Assembly: GCF_003473485.1 (NCBI RefSeq)
Contig: NC_053048.1
Span: forward strand, 46,140,255 to 46,204,254
Direction: 5' to 3'
DNA: 64,000 bases
Source: Medicago truncatula
Taxonomy: Eukaryota; Streptophyta; Magnoliopsida; Fabales; Fabaceae
How positions within the stretch are numbered: the first letter of the stretch is position 1; the number at the start of each line of letters is the position of its first letter. Below, one piece after another: positions 10,194-22,534 of the stretch. The notes below the pieces were generated by a model. That model saw only the letters and a program-made list of their open reading frames with translations. It ran no database searches and was not told where the DNA came from. The translations under genes and the position numbers were made by a program.

Positions 10194-13100
10194 TCACTCA
10201 TCTGTCCTTTGACGCTTAGGGGCTTGAGGGCTATCTTCATTTTCATTTTGCTCAAGATCCTTAGAAGCTTGTTGAGATTTGGAGGTATCCAACTTCTCAA
10301 CTGCTTCCAGTGAGCTTTCCTCAACCGTGGTACTACCATTAGCTTGATCAGGTCCTGACTTGCAATGGTCCATTTTGGATGCTTCCAATTCATTTTTGGT
10401 AGGAGAGTCTTTCATGGTATCAGAAGACACTCCAGATGGATTCTCAATGGCTGACGATGATGCCTTAAATGGTTCAACACCAGATTTGCATTGCTTCTCA
10501 AACATCATCTGGAGATACCTGCCTTGCTCTTCTATTCGCAACTGTAGATTTCTTTGAATCTAACACAAAAAGGGGGAGTTATAAGAGGAACAAGTGAAAT
10601 GCCTTGGACAGTTCATGCATGTGACTCACAGATGCAACATAACCCTAAATGCCATATGCATAAAGCTTCGTATCAAATAATATTACGGAAATTAATTCCA
10701 TGACCCAAGAAGCAAATAAACAAATCCTAATCAGTATCAGTATAGCCAAAAATGTCCGGATTCCAAAAGGGGAAAAAAGAAAGTATTCAAGGTTTAGATA
10801 TTTTGCAAAAATAAAAATAAAAAATGTCTTGAAGAGCATAGATCATTCTCTTTTCCAAGTCAAGAAATGGGCATCACCTATAAATTAACATGTTTTGTGT
10901 ATGGTCGGTATCTGATTTTTAATTCATACTCCACAGCAAAGAGAGACGACCGAATTTCAATTGACAAGTGCAAAAAAGAAAAATTAGCATCAGCTACCTT
11001 TGCTCTGAGGTACGACAAGTATCTACGATGATACATGACACTAATCCAACGATTGCAAAGATGTTCATATTTTTGCAGTGCCTGTTAATCTTATCATATA
11101 TTAAGCTGTAAAGATGCTCCCAGATTAAGTGACACCTTATTTTTCAATAAAACTTGATTTTTATTTAGTTATTCCCCCAAATAAATGCAATGTGCATCGC
11201 TCTCAAATCATTATACTTCACTATGCATTTAGGACAATAGTTAACAAGGATGATTTAGAAAAATTGTTACGCTCATCCACTATTTATTGTTTTTATAGAT
11301 CCTTCTGAAAAAACCTTAAACAGCACTTAATGTGGGACAGAGGGAGCATAATCTTGCCACTAAGACACTGCATTTAGACAACTACCTACCCATTTTTTTA
11401 TTAAAGAATGAACAAAAGTACATAATAATATTAACTACTTCCTATACAGGCTAGTTACATTCCAATTTCCTTGAATTTCTTCACTAAGCTTATAAACACC
11501 AGTTGTAAGTACAGAATCCCAATAAATCCTAAATAGTTTATTCACACTAATTTCATTAAGTTATAGATGAAAATTTTCTAAAAGTCATGGCAATTGCAAC
11601 AGAGATAGAGCTTGCTTACAAGTCTTCAATTCACATTTCTAATCTTTTAACAATCAAATGAGCATATCAGAAAAAAAAAAATCACAAAAAGAATAAAATT
11701 CAAACCTCAAGCTGTTCATGCAACCGTTTCTGGACCTCCATCTGCAGTCGTAGAGCTTCCGTGATCTCAATACCACTGTCAACGATGGAATGGTAAAGTC
11801 AGCATACCAATAACTCTATCCATGCCTGTGCATGTCTATGTACGAAATATGACCAAAAGCTTACATAGAGACATTCAATATTAAATCTGCACTTTTGCGT
11901 TGCTCTAAAAAAGTACCTTCCTGATCCATATAACTGAGAACCTTGCTCTAGATGGATTATCTTAAAACCCCCTACTTCTCTAGCATTTTATTCATATATT
12001 CAATCTTGAAAATATACATAACTTTTTGTTTATCTGTTACCTTATCAGATTAAGAGATGATATATGCATAATTACAAGGTACATGCCCCAACTAGGAAAA
12101 GACACATCAGATTGGTCAAGGAGTTAATTAGACACGCTTCTCAGGAAAGTTGTTGTAGTAGTTACTAGTAATCCCTTTAAAGATAGAGACAGAATATAAG
12201 AGAAGGCAGTTAGTTGACTATCAGATTTAGTATGGCACGGTTCAGGCTCTTGACTTCCTATAAAAGATACCACTGTAAGATGTTTTTGTTCTTGACCGTG
12301 GATACCCACTGATCCAGAGTTGGAAGATGGTGGGTAAGATTTCCTATTTTCTTTCTGTTAATCTCGATACCTGAATCAGTATCTTTCATGATGCCAGCAG
12401 ATAAGTTTACAGCGCTAATTTTCTATACATGTCAGTGTTGTGCGCGTTAGTGACTTAGTGTCAATATCTACAATGATATTACTAACTAATATAATCGACA
12501 GGCAACTTTTTCCCACCAAACAAAACAGATGACCGACATCAATGATGAATGGAAAATATTTGTCCGCATGTCATGTTTCAAAAGCTATATTATCCTTTAC
12601 CTTTAGATTGATTAGATTAGATGTTGGTAATAGATCAGGAACAATATATAAAATGTTTAGGATTTGACTTCTCTAAAGTGGGGTGCAATTTACTCATCTA
12701 ACCCACAACAACACAACCAAATATTTTCCCCTAAAAAAAAACACTACTAAATATTTTAGCTGCTGTTGCAAAATTATAACCGTTGATTGGAAAATTAATG
12801 GCCTAGATTTTAATAACTTAATTGTTGTTTTTATGCACATACATATGCTTTATCATAATCTTTTATTTATTTCTAATCATCAACAGTTATCACTCTAAAG
12901 AAGTCAAATTCAAATATTTCAAATTTGGAGAATATTTGTAATTTTGTATTGGCAAAGTCATATTAGAGAACCAAAAAGTTGTCTAAGAAATTGATGAATC
13001 AGTAGTCCTAGAAATACAACAATGCATAACAAAATAGAGGTTAGAATCAAATAAAAGTTTATAGTTTACTTACGTTTTCAAATCTAGAGATGAAATATCT

Positions 13101-15137
13101 TCAATGGGGCTTAATTTTTTCTCTCCAGCTCCTGCCAAGTGCCAACAGTATTCAACAAATTGTACATCGTGTGATTACACAAAGAAAGGGCATTACTCTA
13201 TATTTCTAGGAAGATAATAAAGACACGCTACTTAGAACATCAAATGCAGAAAATCAGGTCAATAATAGAGTTCACAGTTAGGTCTCATAACATCTCCAAT
13301 ATGCAAATCTAATAAAAAAATTACAATGAAGGAAATTATAGTTAATACTTAACTAATCATTTGAAAATCCAAAACTCTTTCATCCTCTTCGGATTTCATA
13401 TAAAGAGATGATTTACATTTAGCAACGTCACAAATAATTATGCAGAATGTACGAAAAATTCCATGGAAACTTGCATCTTAAATGGTTTCCTCTTACATGA
13501 GGATGGTGAAGGGACAAAGAAAGGAAACAATGTCATAAGAAAACAGATAACCAAAATATTGTATACAAAGGGCTAAGAGCCATAGACAACAATTTAAGAC
13601 TTCACGCACTTGCACCATTCAAATACTTTTTTAAATAGGTTCTTATGTTCGAAAAGCATACTTGACATAAATTCCAAGTTTCTTGATATGGAACGAAGTA
13701 AGTTTCCAAATAACAGGAAATTTGACAAGAGCCATCTGCTTAATAAAATCAATTCTCCAGTAAACTTTACAGGTCATAGTTCATACTTTAATAAGTTATT
13801 TAATAACCAGTGGTCACCTCATCCTAAGTCCTAACTGATATGCAAAAATTTGTCCATACAAAAGGCATGCATAATACAATCCATATCTTATGTACCTTCA
13901 GATGACTCTGGTCTATATCTAGCTGTCCTGTATTTCTGCATTTCATGAGGCAACTTATTTGAATATAAATATTCAAGGAAACAATCCTTGGAAGATAAAG
14001 CAAATTGTACATACCTGTAAGTGGCTTTTAACATGATATATAGTTAATCCTTCAACTTTCATGAGCTTCAACACACCCTTAGGGGTAGCTCCTGTAGAAA
14101 GAAGCACGTAAAAAAATAATTGAGGCAGAAGTTTAACAAATTAAGATTTTACTTTGGAGTGAGAAAGAGAAACTGACATACTTTCACTCCCACCAAGTTG
14201 GTTGACAGCCTCCACAAATGCTTCGTGAAGCTCAGGAGTCCAACGCATCCGTGGCTTGGTGGTTGCAGAATTTGCTGAGGAAGATGGAGCGACGCCAACA
14301 TGGTTTTCTCCAGATAGAGCAGGAAGTTGTTGGTGGTCTTGAGATTGGTGTCCTGCTGGAAATTGTGAAGATGACTTTGAAATGGATTCCACCGCCTAAA
14401 GAAACAAAATGAGTTCCCAACATGTTCCTTAAATAAATTGCTATTCATTTACTCTGCAAGCTAATACTGATTTGAGTAATGAAAACCTTAACCTTTGGCT
14501 CAAGATCTTGAATATTATCAGCAAGAAGATCATTCCAATTAGAAGTCAAAGTATCGTCATCACTGATTAGCTGGTCAGCCCACTCCTGCCAATCATTTCG
14601 CTTAGAAAATTCCTCGGTGGCCATAATATTGCAGGCACCACTCTCTACTTGGTTATTATCAATTGAGGCATTTGCAGAGAAATCAAGAAAACTAGGCAGG
14701 GGATCTGCATGCCATGAAGCACTGTTTCCATTGGAATAATGAGTTGATGTTGTAGAAGGTACCGGTCCATTATTTGAAGAATACGGTAATGGCACGGAAG
14801 CCATGTTACTCAATGACTGTGAAATAAAATGAGCACTTCTAGAGTGTTTTTCATGAGGTGAAAGGGATGAGTGATGAAGATCGGTTGAGTATCCAGGGGA
14901 AGATGAAAACATATGCCCAACTGCTCCACTGGAACTTATATGACTTGAATGATTAAAAGTTTTTGTCTTAAGATCTTTTTCCACATAAGTCGGCTGCGAA
15001 TCAGAAAATCTGGGGTATGTCTCCTCTAGGGGTGTTGGATGGACAGACAACGATGAAGGAAGTGCTCCAGACATCCCTATGTTATTCAGTTGCTGGGAAC
15101 TTGATCTTTCAATTGAGAAAGCAGGACGAGCTTCCAT
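10194..15137 (-). CDS. PHR1-like: MYB-CC (GARP) transcription factor of the PHR1/PHL phosphate-starvation-response type
   Basis: Seven coding exons on the minus strand: 14493-15137, 14182-14395, 14015-14091, 13896-13935, 13074-13131, 11706-11775 and 10194-10559. They join in frame (1470 nt, 489 aa) with GT-AG borders throughout. Residues 1-215 are a Ser-rich acidic region with [13 protein letters not shown]. The single MYB repeat follows: [20 protein letters not shown], then [20 protein letters not shown] and the diagnostic [14 protein letters not shown]. The MYB-CC coiled coil ([19 protein letters not shown] then [16 protein letters not shown]) comes from the last two exons, and the tail ends PKRQRTDE. 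Family members bind the P1BS site as dimers in the nucleus, drive phosphate-starvation genes and are held by SPX proteins. The ATG at 15137 is the first after an acceptor at 15144; 5'-UTR exons are indicated by donors at 15238 and 16178. No defect is seen. I cannot say which PHR/PHL orthologue it is. Confidence 0.93.
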
Positions 15138-15143
15138 TACTTC

Positions 15144-16310
15144 CCTAAATTGTTAATTGAAAAAGAAAAAGGTATCAGCTGTCTAGTCAACTGATAAAAG
15201 CTGAGATTCGCATTATCTATCAGATGGTAAAGCTTACCAGCAAAATACTACAAATGTCGCTTTTTGTTCTTGATGCCCAAACCAGACAAGTTGTCATCAA
15301 TCTACAAACTTGTGAAAGAAAAATGACCGTTTAGTTTAGTGTCAAAAATTAACCAAAAGAAAGAAGCTCACTTGTGAGAATGTTGCTTCTGAAGGTCATA
15401 AAATCCCGTCACGAAAGTAAAAACTATATGAATAAAATGACAAGCTTGAAAACAAGGCTAAACTTGATAGAATGAAAATGTTAACGTCATATAAAAACTT
15501 TACAACGTTATAGCTGTTGGTCACACAAATCTCGAAATATACAATGTTTAGCCGACCCCACTTAGTAGGATAAGGCTAAGTTGTTGTTGCTGTAAATATA
15601 CAATGCCCTTTATTGCAATTTTTGTCCAGAAATACATAACAATCCCTTTATTTTCAAATCAAGAGGTAAGCACAATCAGAGATATGAAAAAGATTAAACA
15701 TCAAGCTTCACTTTAAATATATACTATTCATGATAAAAAAAAATAAAAAATAAACAGTTCAAAAGGTTTGTATACAAGCATCAAATGCAAGTTCATACTG
15801 CAGGAAGCAAAAACCATCATTTTTTCATGAAAACAAAAATTAAAAAAAAAATGGTCAAATACAAATACTTTTCCTTAGTTAATAATTCATTCAAAAAAAT
15901 GAATAAACACACAAAAATTGAAAAAAAAAAATCATGAAAAAGCAATTCACACTCCATGATCAAATCTTAACATGATATACCTAACAACATGCAAAATATA
16001 AATAAATTAAACATCAAATAGCAGAGAAAAAAATTAACATGAACAAATCAATTTACTGAATTAGGTAGGTCCCTACCAAAAAAAAAACAAATAGCGAATG
16101 AAATCGACAAGAATCATTAACAAAAAAGAGGAAACACATGAAGAAATCGATTATGAGGTGAATAATCGAATAGTTACCTGAAAAAGGAGAATTTCACGGG
16201 AAAATGAGAATTGAAAGTACCGTCACCGGGAAAGGGAAGTGAATTGGATTTGAGGGAGTGGAACGGCAACGAACGGATGCGCTTTGCACCTTCTTTTGGT
16301 TATGGACCAA
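15144..16310 (-). promoter_or_regulatory. 5'-UTR exons and leader intron(s) of the PHR-like gene
   Basis: On the minus strand a donor CAG|GTAACT at 16178/16177 and a second donor CTG|GTAAGC at 15238/15237 precede the acceptor TTTAG|GGAAG at 15144, just seven bases before the ATG. This points to a non-coding first exon at about 16179-16310 and perhaps a second at about 15238-15306. The transcription start is not defined by sequence alone. Confidence 0.55.
15547..15593 (+). mobile_element. RTE-type LINE 3' end, 47 bp, with 12-bp target duplication
   Basis: The core AGCCGACCCCACTTAGTAGG followed by GTTGTTGTTG is the widely repeated 3' terminus of plant RTE LINEs, which end in TTG repeats. Direct repeats AAATATACAATG at 15535-15546 and 15594-15605 match perfectly and give the target-site duplication. 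It sits in the leader-intron region of the PHR-like gene on the opposite strand. It is an extreme 5' truncation. Confidence 0.75.
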
Positions 16311-16696
16311 ATCTCTTACTTCATATCCTACGCACCATCGCAGCGCGTGAGTGATACTCTCGGTTACGAAACACTCACCAGCGTGTAAGAGTTTTCGTTA
16401 CGTTGCTGTGATTGGTTTCTAACATTAAATATCTAACGGTGTGCACGTGAGCTTTCTATTTGCACCACATGATTAGGAAAAATGTTCTTTCATTTACCTC
16501 AATGTGTAAAATTATGTACTCCATAAGGTTTACAAATCAAAACTAAACAAAAGTTGTTAAACTTTTTTTATTAAAAATTAAAACTGTATGTAAAATTAGT
16601 TCAACTGACTAAGTTGATACTACTCATGTGGAGAACTTTATCTAAGTTTGAATATTGAACGTTGTATTTGTGTATATAAATTTTATGAATCTTATT

Positions 16697-17070
16697 AATG
16701 ATTATCTCTGGGGTATTCTTTAAGCATTCTAAAATAAGTAATTATTCTTTATTGAAGTCAAATATTTCGATTTTCAAGATAATAAGTACATACATTTTTA
16801 AAAATATTTATTGTTTGTGGGTCTTAAAGAGTGCATCAAAGACACTTGTTAAAATTTCTCAAATTTTATATGGTGTTTATCATTTTGTATAGTGAAATGT
16901 TAGTGCTCCCAAGTCCTAGGACATTAGTTAAAACTTAAAAACTTTAAATTATAACTTTTTATGAAAGCTTGTGTAACCAGTACAGTAAAAATTGAAAATT
17001 TTGACATTATTGAAGAATAATTACTTAATTTAATATGCTTAAAGAGTGTCATGGAAGTACCCATTAACAA
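16697..17070. mobile_element. Two adjacent MITE-like copies of the 'CTTAAAGAGTGTC / ACACTTGTTA' family
   Basis: About 16700-16855 and 16885-17070 each carry the block GCTTAAAGAGTGTC or its variant (CTTAAAGAGTGCATC) towards one end and a GTTAGTG/ACACTTGTTA-type terminus. Related copies sit at 21597-21752 and 57918-58016. Copies are about 150-180 bp and non-coding. The superfamily is undetermined. Confidence 0.45.
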
Positions 17071-17261
17071 TACTCTTTTGTCATAGAACAAAAAAATTTC
17101 ATATTACATATATTTGTATATCAATGAATGTCAACGTCGTGTTCACAAGGAGATAAAACAATCACTTAAACGGATAGTAGAAAGAAGAAAAAACAATACA
17201 AGTACATTGTTTGTGTGAAAAAAAGAAGAAAAAAAAATTGCAATAAAATACAACTTGTCCC

Positions 17262-17822
17262 TAGGCATGGCAATGGAGCGGGGTGGGGATGGGTTTTACC
17301 TTCCCCATTCCCATACCCGATTCTCATATATTTACCCGTTACCCTACCCATACCCAACGGGATGAGAAATTGAATCCATTTCTCGTCCCCGACGGGTTCG
17401 GGTATCCCCGCCCCATCCCCTTCCCCGCATCGAATATTTTTTTTTAATAAAAAATAAAAGTTTTTTTTGCATCCCCATGAGCAACGTTGTAATACATTAT
17501 CCACCAATATGCTCACTTTAACATTTGTTAGACGTAATGATTTAATCGATCCTTCAAATATCAATGGTAGTTTTTATTAACATGACAATTATCAAACAAA
17601 ATAACATGACATATCAACATAAAATAATTTTTTACATTTGAGACGGATATGGGTATGAGTTCAGGATGGATACATATATACCCGCTACCCGTCCCATACC
17701 CGTGTTTTGAAATCGAGGAAAACTCATACTCATATCCAAACCCAGTCAAAACGGGGAAAACCCGTCAAATTGAGTTTGGTTCGGGCGGATAACCGCGAGT
17801 ATGAATTTTGTTGCCATGCCTA
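17262..17822. mobile_element. hAT-type non-autonomous element with 8-bp target-site duplication
   Basis: The 12-bp inverted termini TAGGCATGGCAA at 17262 and (inverted) ending 17822 flank a 561-bp insert. Outside them are CTTGTCCC (17254-17261) and CTTGTCCT (17823-17830), the 8-bp duplication that hAT transposases make. The interior is rich in GGGGATGGG/CCCATACCC-type blocks on both arms (GGGTTTTACC, ACCCGCTACCC), giving long imperfect self-complementarity. There is no transposase frame. Confidence 0.85.
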
Positions 17823-18401
17823 CTTGTCCTCCAAAGAGTTAAATAAAACCGTCTTTTAGAAAAATATATTTTATTTACATATTTAATTTTAAGTTTATTA
17901 TTTGTTAGAAAAGCAAGTAGTAAAAAGAAGATTAAATAAATAAATGATAACAAACACGATTGTTATTTGTTCACATAGTCAAATCAATTGTATATGCTTA
18001 TATGACTATAAAATAGTTTTTTTTTTTTTTAAACATGACTTTAAAATAGTTATAGTTTCTTTTGACTAACCAAATATACAATCAATGACTATTTTAAATT
18101 TTTGATGCATTATGGAATTAGATGATACTTCACATGGAAAAGGAGAATCTTTTTCTATTATGATTTTTTTTTTTTAAACTATTAGATTGAAATGGAACAT
18201 TGATATTACTATATAGACTATCCACACAGTATATTTTTTCTCACTGTCATCAACCTCTCTCTTAATGTTATTGACCGGGGCTTAGCTTTTTGCTTCCATT
18301 CCTGCCATAGTATCAATACGACTCAACCAACAAATTCAATGGAAAATGATAGAGATAATAAAATCATCTTCAAGGTTAGGATCAGATCTTCACCATTTAC
18401 T

Positions 18402-18507
18402 ACAGAAATATAAAATGGACAAAAACATAAATGTTTTAACCTTATAAATTCTATACAGAAATATAAAATGGACAAAAACATAAATGTTTTAACCTTATAA
18501 ATTCTAT
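18402..18507. repeat. Perfect 53-bp tandem duplication
   Basis: The 53-bp unit starting ACAGAAATATAAAATGGAC is present twice back to back (18402-18454 and 18455-18507) with no difference that I can see. Perfect identity in otherwise drifting intergenic sequence points to a recent slip or repair event. Confidence 0.9.
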
Positions 18508-18509
18508 TG

Positions 18510-19190
18510 AAAATGTAATGCAACATTTGATTATCTACGCCATCATGTGTTGAAAGCTTAAAAAAAATTCACTTTTTTTTACTCCATTGATTTGGCCCCT
18601 TTTTTTGCAATTCTGAAATATATTTTTTAATAATTAAATGTTGAAGCTTCAGTGAATTCAAGATGAAGCTTGTTGGAATCAGGAATATGGGTTAAAGATA
18701 ACTCGATTTAGAAAATGGGTTAAAGCTCATTTGATTTTGGGACAATAGCCAAGATACATGCTATTTAACTTTTGGATTTGAGAAGATAATGGAATATTTT
18801 TTTTTTTGGGTGGGGGATGAGAATAGGATAAAGATGATGAGCATAAAAGATTTAGGCTGAATTCAATTGTTAAAGGCTAGCTCTTGGAGTCGATGGTGGT
18901 GGTTGTGGGTATATTGGTGTCGTATGAGAGGTTGAAGACAATGAGAAGAAAGATAAAATATGGAAAGTCTGTAGCAAAATCAGTGTTCCCTATCAATCTA
19001 ACTGTTTAAAAAAACATTCCCATTGTGGGAAAGGATTCCCCTTTCCCATGTAAAATGTCACCATGGAACTATTATAACTACTTTTATACATTCAAAAATC
19101 AAAATGAATACGGCCCCAATTATCGTAAAAAAGTAAAACTTTGTTGAAAAAGAAGTCAGCAAGCATGTGATACACGATCATGCTTTTGTA
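18510..19190. other. Intergenic, nothing recognisable
   Basis: AT-rich, no supported gene or terminal repeats up to the Helitron terminus. Confidence 0.35.
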
Positions 19191-19195
19191 GGACA

Positions 19196-19228
19196 CTAGT
19201 CGAGACACCTGTGCTACAGCACGGGTAG
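19196..19228 (-). mobile_element. Helitron 3' terminus (hairpin plus CTAG)
   Basis: On the minus strand the 20-nt hairpin ACCCGTGCTGTAGCACAGGT (one mismatch in an 8-bp stem) is followed after seven bases by CTAG and a flanking T. A short GC-rich hairpin about ten bases before CTRR, with insertion next to T, is the defining 3' end of Helitrons. The body extends towards higher coordinates, and its 5' TC end was not located. The B3-like relic at 19478-20164 on the same strand lies within the expected body. Confidence 0.75.
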
Positions 19229-19477
19229 CTCGGCTTCCCCGCGCCTATTGACAGGTACGTTGCAAAAGTAATTACTTTTATTGTGGATAGTGAAAAAATG
19301 AGTTGTATTTAAATGAGAGTATTAATTAAAAAGAATAAATATATAACAGTAGTAATAATAAAAAAGAAAAGGCAATATAAATTTATTGTAAGAAGTACAA
19401 GGAAAATATTTGATAGTCAAAGTTACGGAATAAATATAATAATAAGAATAGTAGATTTTTAGTATCGTCTAGTTAAT

Positions 19478-20164
19478 CTAAATATAATAATGATGTTTTT
19501 TTGCCATGACAGAGTCACACTTGAATTCTAGAAGAGTCTCAGGAGCAATGCGATTGCATGAGCAAAATCTTCTCCATCCACTTCCAATTATAACAATTGT
19601 GGTATTTGTCTGCGGATCATTTATGAATAGCAATTTGCATATTATGACGTTGTTAGCTGTTCCACATAATCTAATATATTCGTGGTTTTTAGATTGTAAA
19701 AAGTTCCCAAGATCAGTTGGTAAAATCTGCAACACCAATGAAATTATATAAAATAGTGAAATATTTATAGAGTTGTATAAAATGGAAACTGTAATAAGTA
19801 ATATTACAAAATTAAATTTAAATATTAAAAGGCTTATCAATTTTGAATTAATTATTGAATTTTCTGGAACTGTGAGTTGAAATGTTACATCTCGTGTAAT
19901 GCAAGTAGTCAATCTATGGTAACGTCGATATTCATTTTTTGGTGTAGAACCATCGAATATTTTGATTTGAAATTTACTATCAGCTAAATATGTGAAAGAC
20001 ATAAGTGAATTCATTGTGATATGATAAAAATCTCTAAATTGATGCCAACCGGTAGTAAGTATTGGTGTAGTGAGGATTTTGTTAAATTCAGCTTGATGAC
20101 AATTGCCAATACCATCTTGATGCACATATGATCGGACTAAAAGACAACAAACCAAAAAAGACAT
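19478..20164 (-). pseudogene. B3-domain-like coding relic, probably carried by a Helitron
   Basis: Two minus-strand blocks resemble halves of plant B3 DNA-binding folds. The first (about 20164-19870) has ILTTGWHQFRDFYHI and SLMSFTYLADSKFQIKIFDG, matching the GW-x-F...V-F-x-Y-x-F pattern. The second (about 19712-19478), following a TTGCAG acceptor, has LPTDLGNFLQSKNHEYIRLC and GSGWRRFCSCNRI. Between them is AT-rich sequence that the frame happens to read through, probably an intron. There is no upstream first half of the first B3 unit and no nuclear-localisation signal or other plant-TF domain. Location just inside a Helitron 3' end suggests capture or a Helitron-borne gene. Function, if any, would be DNA binding; decay is likely. 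Confidence 0.55.
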
Positions 20165-21590
20165 GAAAAAGGAAAGGAAAATTGTTGCAAGGTTTTGGTT
20201 GATGCCTTTGAGTGGTAAAATGTAAATTTGAGTGTTCTTTAAATTGTTTCTCTATCTTTAAATGGACATTGCTCTTCGCTCTAAAAAAATTCTATAATAA
20301 AATCAATGAAATGAATACCATGTGATGTGATGTGATGTGATGCTTTTAAAAAATAGTAAAACTCTTTTCTTCCTCATAAAAGTGCATTTGTTTTGATATG
20401 GATGGGGCAATAGAGTAATAAAATGAATATAATTACAAACTAAGTCTTTGAGCTCAGATGAGCAATGACTTTTTTCTATAACGAATTTACTGTCGAACTC
20501 TTATTATAAGAATCTCTTTCTTTAGAAATTGAGTTAACTTAATTTTGTTTCCACATGAGCACCCCTAAAAAAATTGAATTATTATAACCTTTGACATCGA
20601 TGAAGTGCTAGTGGTACCCTTAGACAAAGGAGACATCAGCATGATTGTGGGCATGCTATTCTAATAAAATTAAAAGTACATGTTCATACAATGTAGGTAA
20701 ACAATGAGAAATGCATGTTATTTAGTACATGGAATTGGGTAGTTTGAATGTTATCTTTGCAATTGTGACCTTCATATAATTGGGTAACCTCCCTCAAAAA
20801 AACAAAAAAATATAATTGGGTAACATGGCCTTCATCAACCAATGGTTGTCTCACCCTAGAATAGTACCTCCTCACTTCCATCAATTCATCATCTAAACCC
20901 CTGAGAACATATATAATTCAATTATAGCTGAGAGAACTTGTGCTCAAAGAAACCTCAAAGAAATATTTCATGAGTGGAAATTAAAAAGAGGAAATTATAT
21001 ACGTCACATAACCACAATATTAAACCAGTTTCCTCTTATCTTTTTTTAACTATAAATGACAAAAGACGATTTTTGTGCCACTTGGATCCAAGTTGGAGCA
21101 ATTAAACCTACTCCACATCCTAAAAGAAACAGTCTAGACATTATTCCAATTCCAACTAGTAAACAACAATGTGAGGTTTTTCATATGAAAAAGATGATTT
21201 CCATATCATGAGCTAATGCATTATGTGGACACCTAGTCATAAATAATTATATGTAGAACAGCATTAATAATTATAGTTTTGTAGAGGAGTAACAATTATA
21301 GTTAGATATGCACTATTGTATAATAAAACAGAAAAGTACGCCATTGGGCACTAACCCAAAACCATGATCAATATCAAAAATCTAGGAATCTTTGCCTTCA
21401 CCTTTCAAAGTGTAGCATCCACTCAAATAGAGCCTAACCTCTTCCACGTGCTCCACACTTTCTTCAAGCACAAGTACAACAATGAACCCCTTAATTTTTT
21501 ATTTTTTTTAAGAAAGTGTGGTGTGGAGCAATAATGTGTAGAATGGATGGAATAGAAAGGGTTTCAAAATAAATCCCCTTAATATTTGTT
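20165..21590. other. Intergenic; possible remainder of the Helitron, no gene seen
   Basis: Contains a short TGTGA tandem run near 20322-20342 and a local duplication of ATATAATTGGGTAAC (about 20775 and 20810). No helicase or Rep-like coding sequence was recognised. Confidence 0.35.
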
Positions 21591-21596
21591 GAGAAA

Positions 21597-21752
21597 TGTT
21601 AACGAGTGTCTTTGAGACACTCTTTAAGCACTTTAATTAGTAAGTTTTTTATTAAAAGTTGTGTATTGAATACATTGAAAATTGTAATAGTTGACTTTTT
21701 AAAAGAATAATTGTTAAATTTGGTATGCTTAAAGAGTGCCTCATATCTGTTA
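21597..21752. mobile_element. MITE-like copy, GTTAACGAGTGTC family
   Basis: Left GTTAACGAGTGTCTTTGAGAC and right AGAGTGCCTCATATCTGTTAA face each other. The internal GCTTAAAGAGTG block matches the copies at 16697-17070. Confidence 0.5.
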
Positions 21753-21771
21753 AGTTTAATTATAGGGTCTT

Positions 21772-21950
21772 GCTAACCATTGCTCAGGGCAATGGTTAAG
21801 GTAACCAAAATTAGTAGCTTTACATTGGAAACAACAATTTATAAACTTTTTACAAGTTGATTTGACTATTTTTTTTATCATTTTCCAACACAAAATTTAT
21901 ATTTTTGTTCCTTTATCCAATGCTGCAATGGTTAACATTTCCCTTAATTA
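21772..21950. mobile_element. MITE-like element with GCTAACCAnTGC...GCAATGGTTA termini
   Basis: Left end TTGCTAACCATTGCTCAGGG, then GGCAATGGTTAAGG. The right end is CCAATGCTGCAATGGTTAAC. Ends are inverted copies of one another with an internal palindrome, and a relative with the same layout lies at 58191-58345. Confidence 0.5.
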
Positions 21951-22029
21951 TATTGCAGGTATCAATTCAAGATTCTATTACAAAATATGGAAAAGTCTAA
22001 TTATACATTACCACTTGGATGACATTCTA

Positions 22030-22130
22030 GTTAGTGATATTGGTCAACCACAATGTCGTATGTGTATAAAAAACTTATAAAAAGAGAGAAGAAAACGACT
22101 TGTAACATTGTAGTTGACCAATATCATAAA
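22030..22130. repeat. Inverted repeat around a 30-nt loop
   Basis: GATATTGGTCAACCACAATG (about 22038) is inverted as CATTGTAGTTGACCAATATC (about 22106), giving a stem of about 20 bp with short flanking matches (GACATT/ATGTC). It could be a small MITE or a hairpin-forming transcript. Confidence 0.55.
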
Positions 22131-22242
22131 TGTCACCAACATTAAGGATATGTGGCTCGCAGCATATTAATCATGTGTAGAACAATACAAAATATGTTAA
22201 ATAATTTGGGTTGCATATAAATTTATAGGAAAATGTAATGGT

Positions 22243-22372
22243 ATACTTTTTCCGTCTCAAAATAAATGTATAGTATTATCTACATTGACCTCTTCTTTGG
22301 ACTACTGTTCATTACTTCCTGAACACAGATCATGGACTTCTTAACATGACATCTTGAAAAAGACAAACATTT
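22243..22372. mobile_element. Degenerate Stowaway-like MITE
   Basis: Starts CTTTTTCCGTCTCAAAATAA and ends with ACATTTATCATTGAAAT, a weak inverted match to the Stowaway end. Low certainty. Confidence 0.35.
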
Positions 22373-22534
22373 ATCATTGAAATAGCTAGTTAGCGCACCA
22401 TTCAGATAGTCTGTTCAAAAAGTTACATTGGTTGTCTTCCTTCTTCTCAACATTTTTGTTATCCCTTCGATTCGGCTTTTGTAATTTAAAATTTGATCCA
22501 AGGATAAGAAAAATTTGATTCATAATCTCGTAAA

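Noticed and set aside
11320-11345. GGGACAGAGGGAGC as a Stowaway right end in a PHR-like intron
   Set aside because: No matching left end was found within 300 bp.
17166-17953. Minus-strand frames over the GGGGATGGG-rich block
   Set aside because: They lie inside a hAT non-autonomous element and translate its repeats; no protein family is matched.
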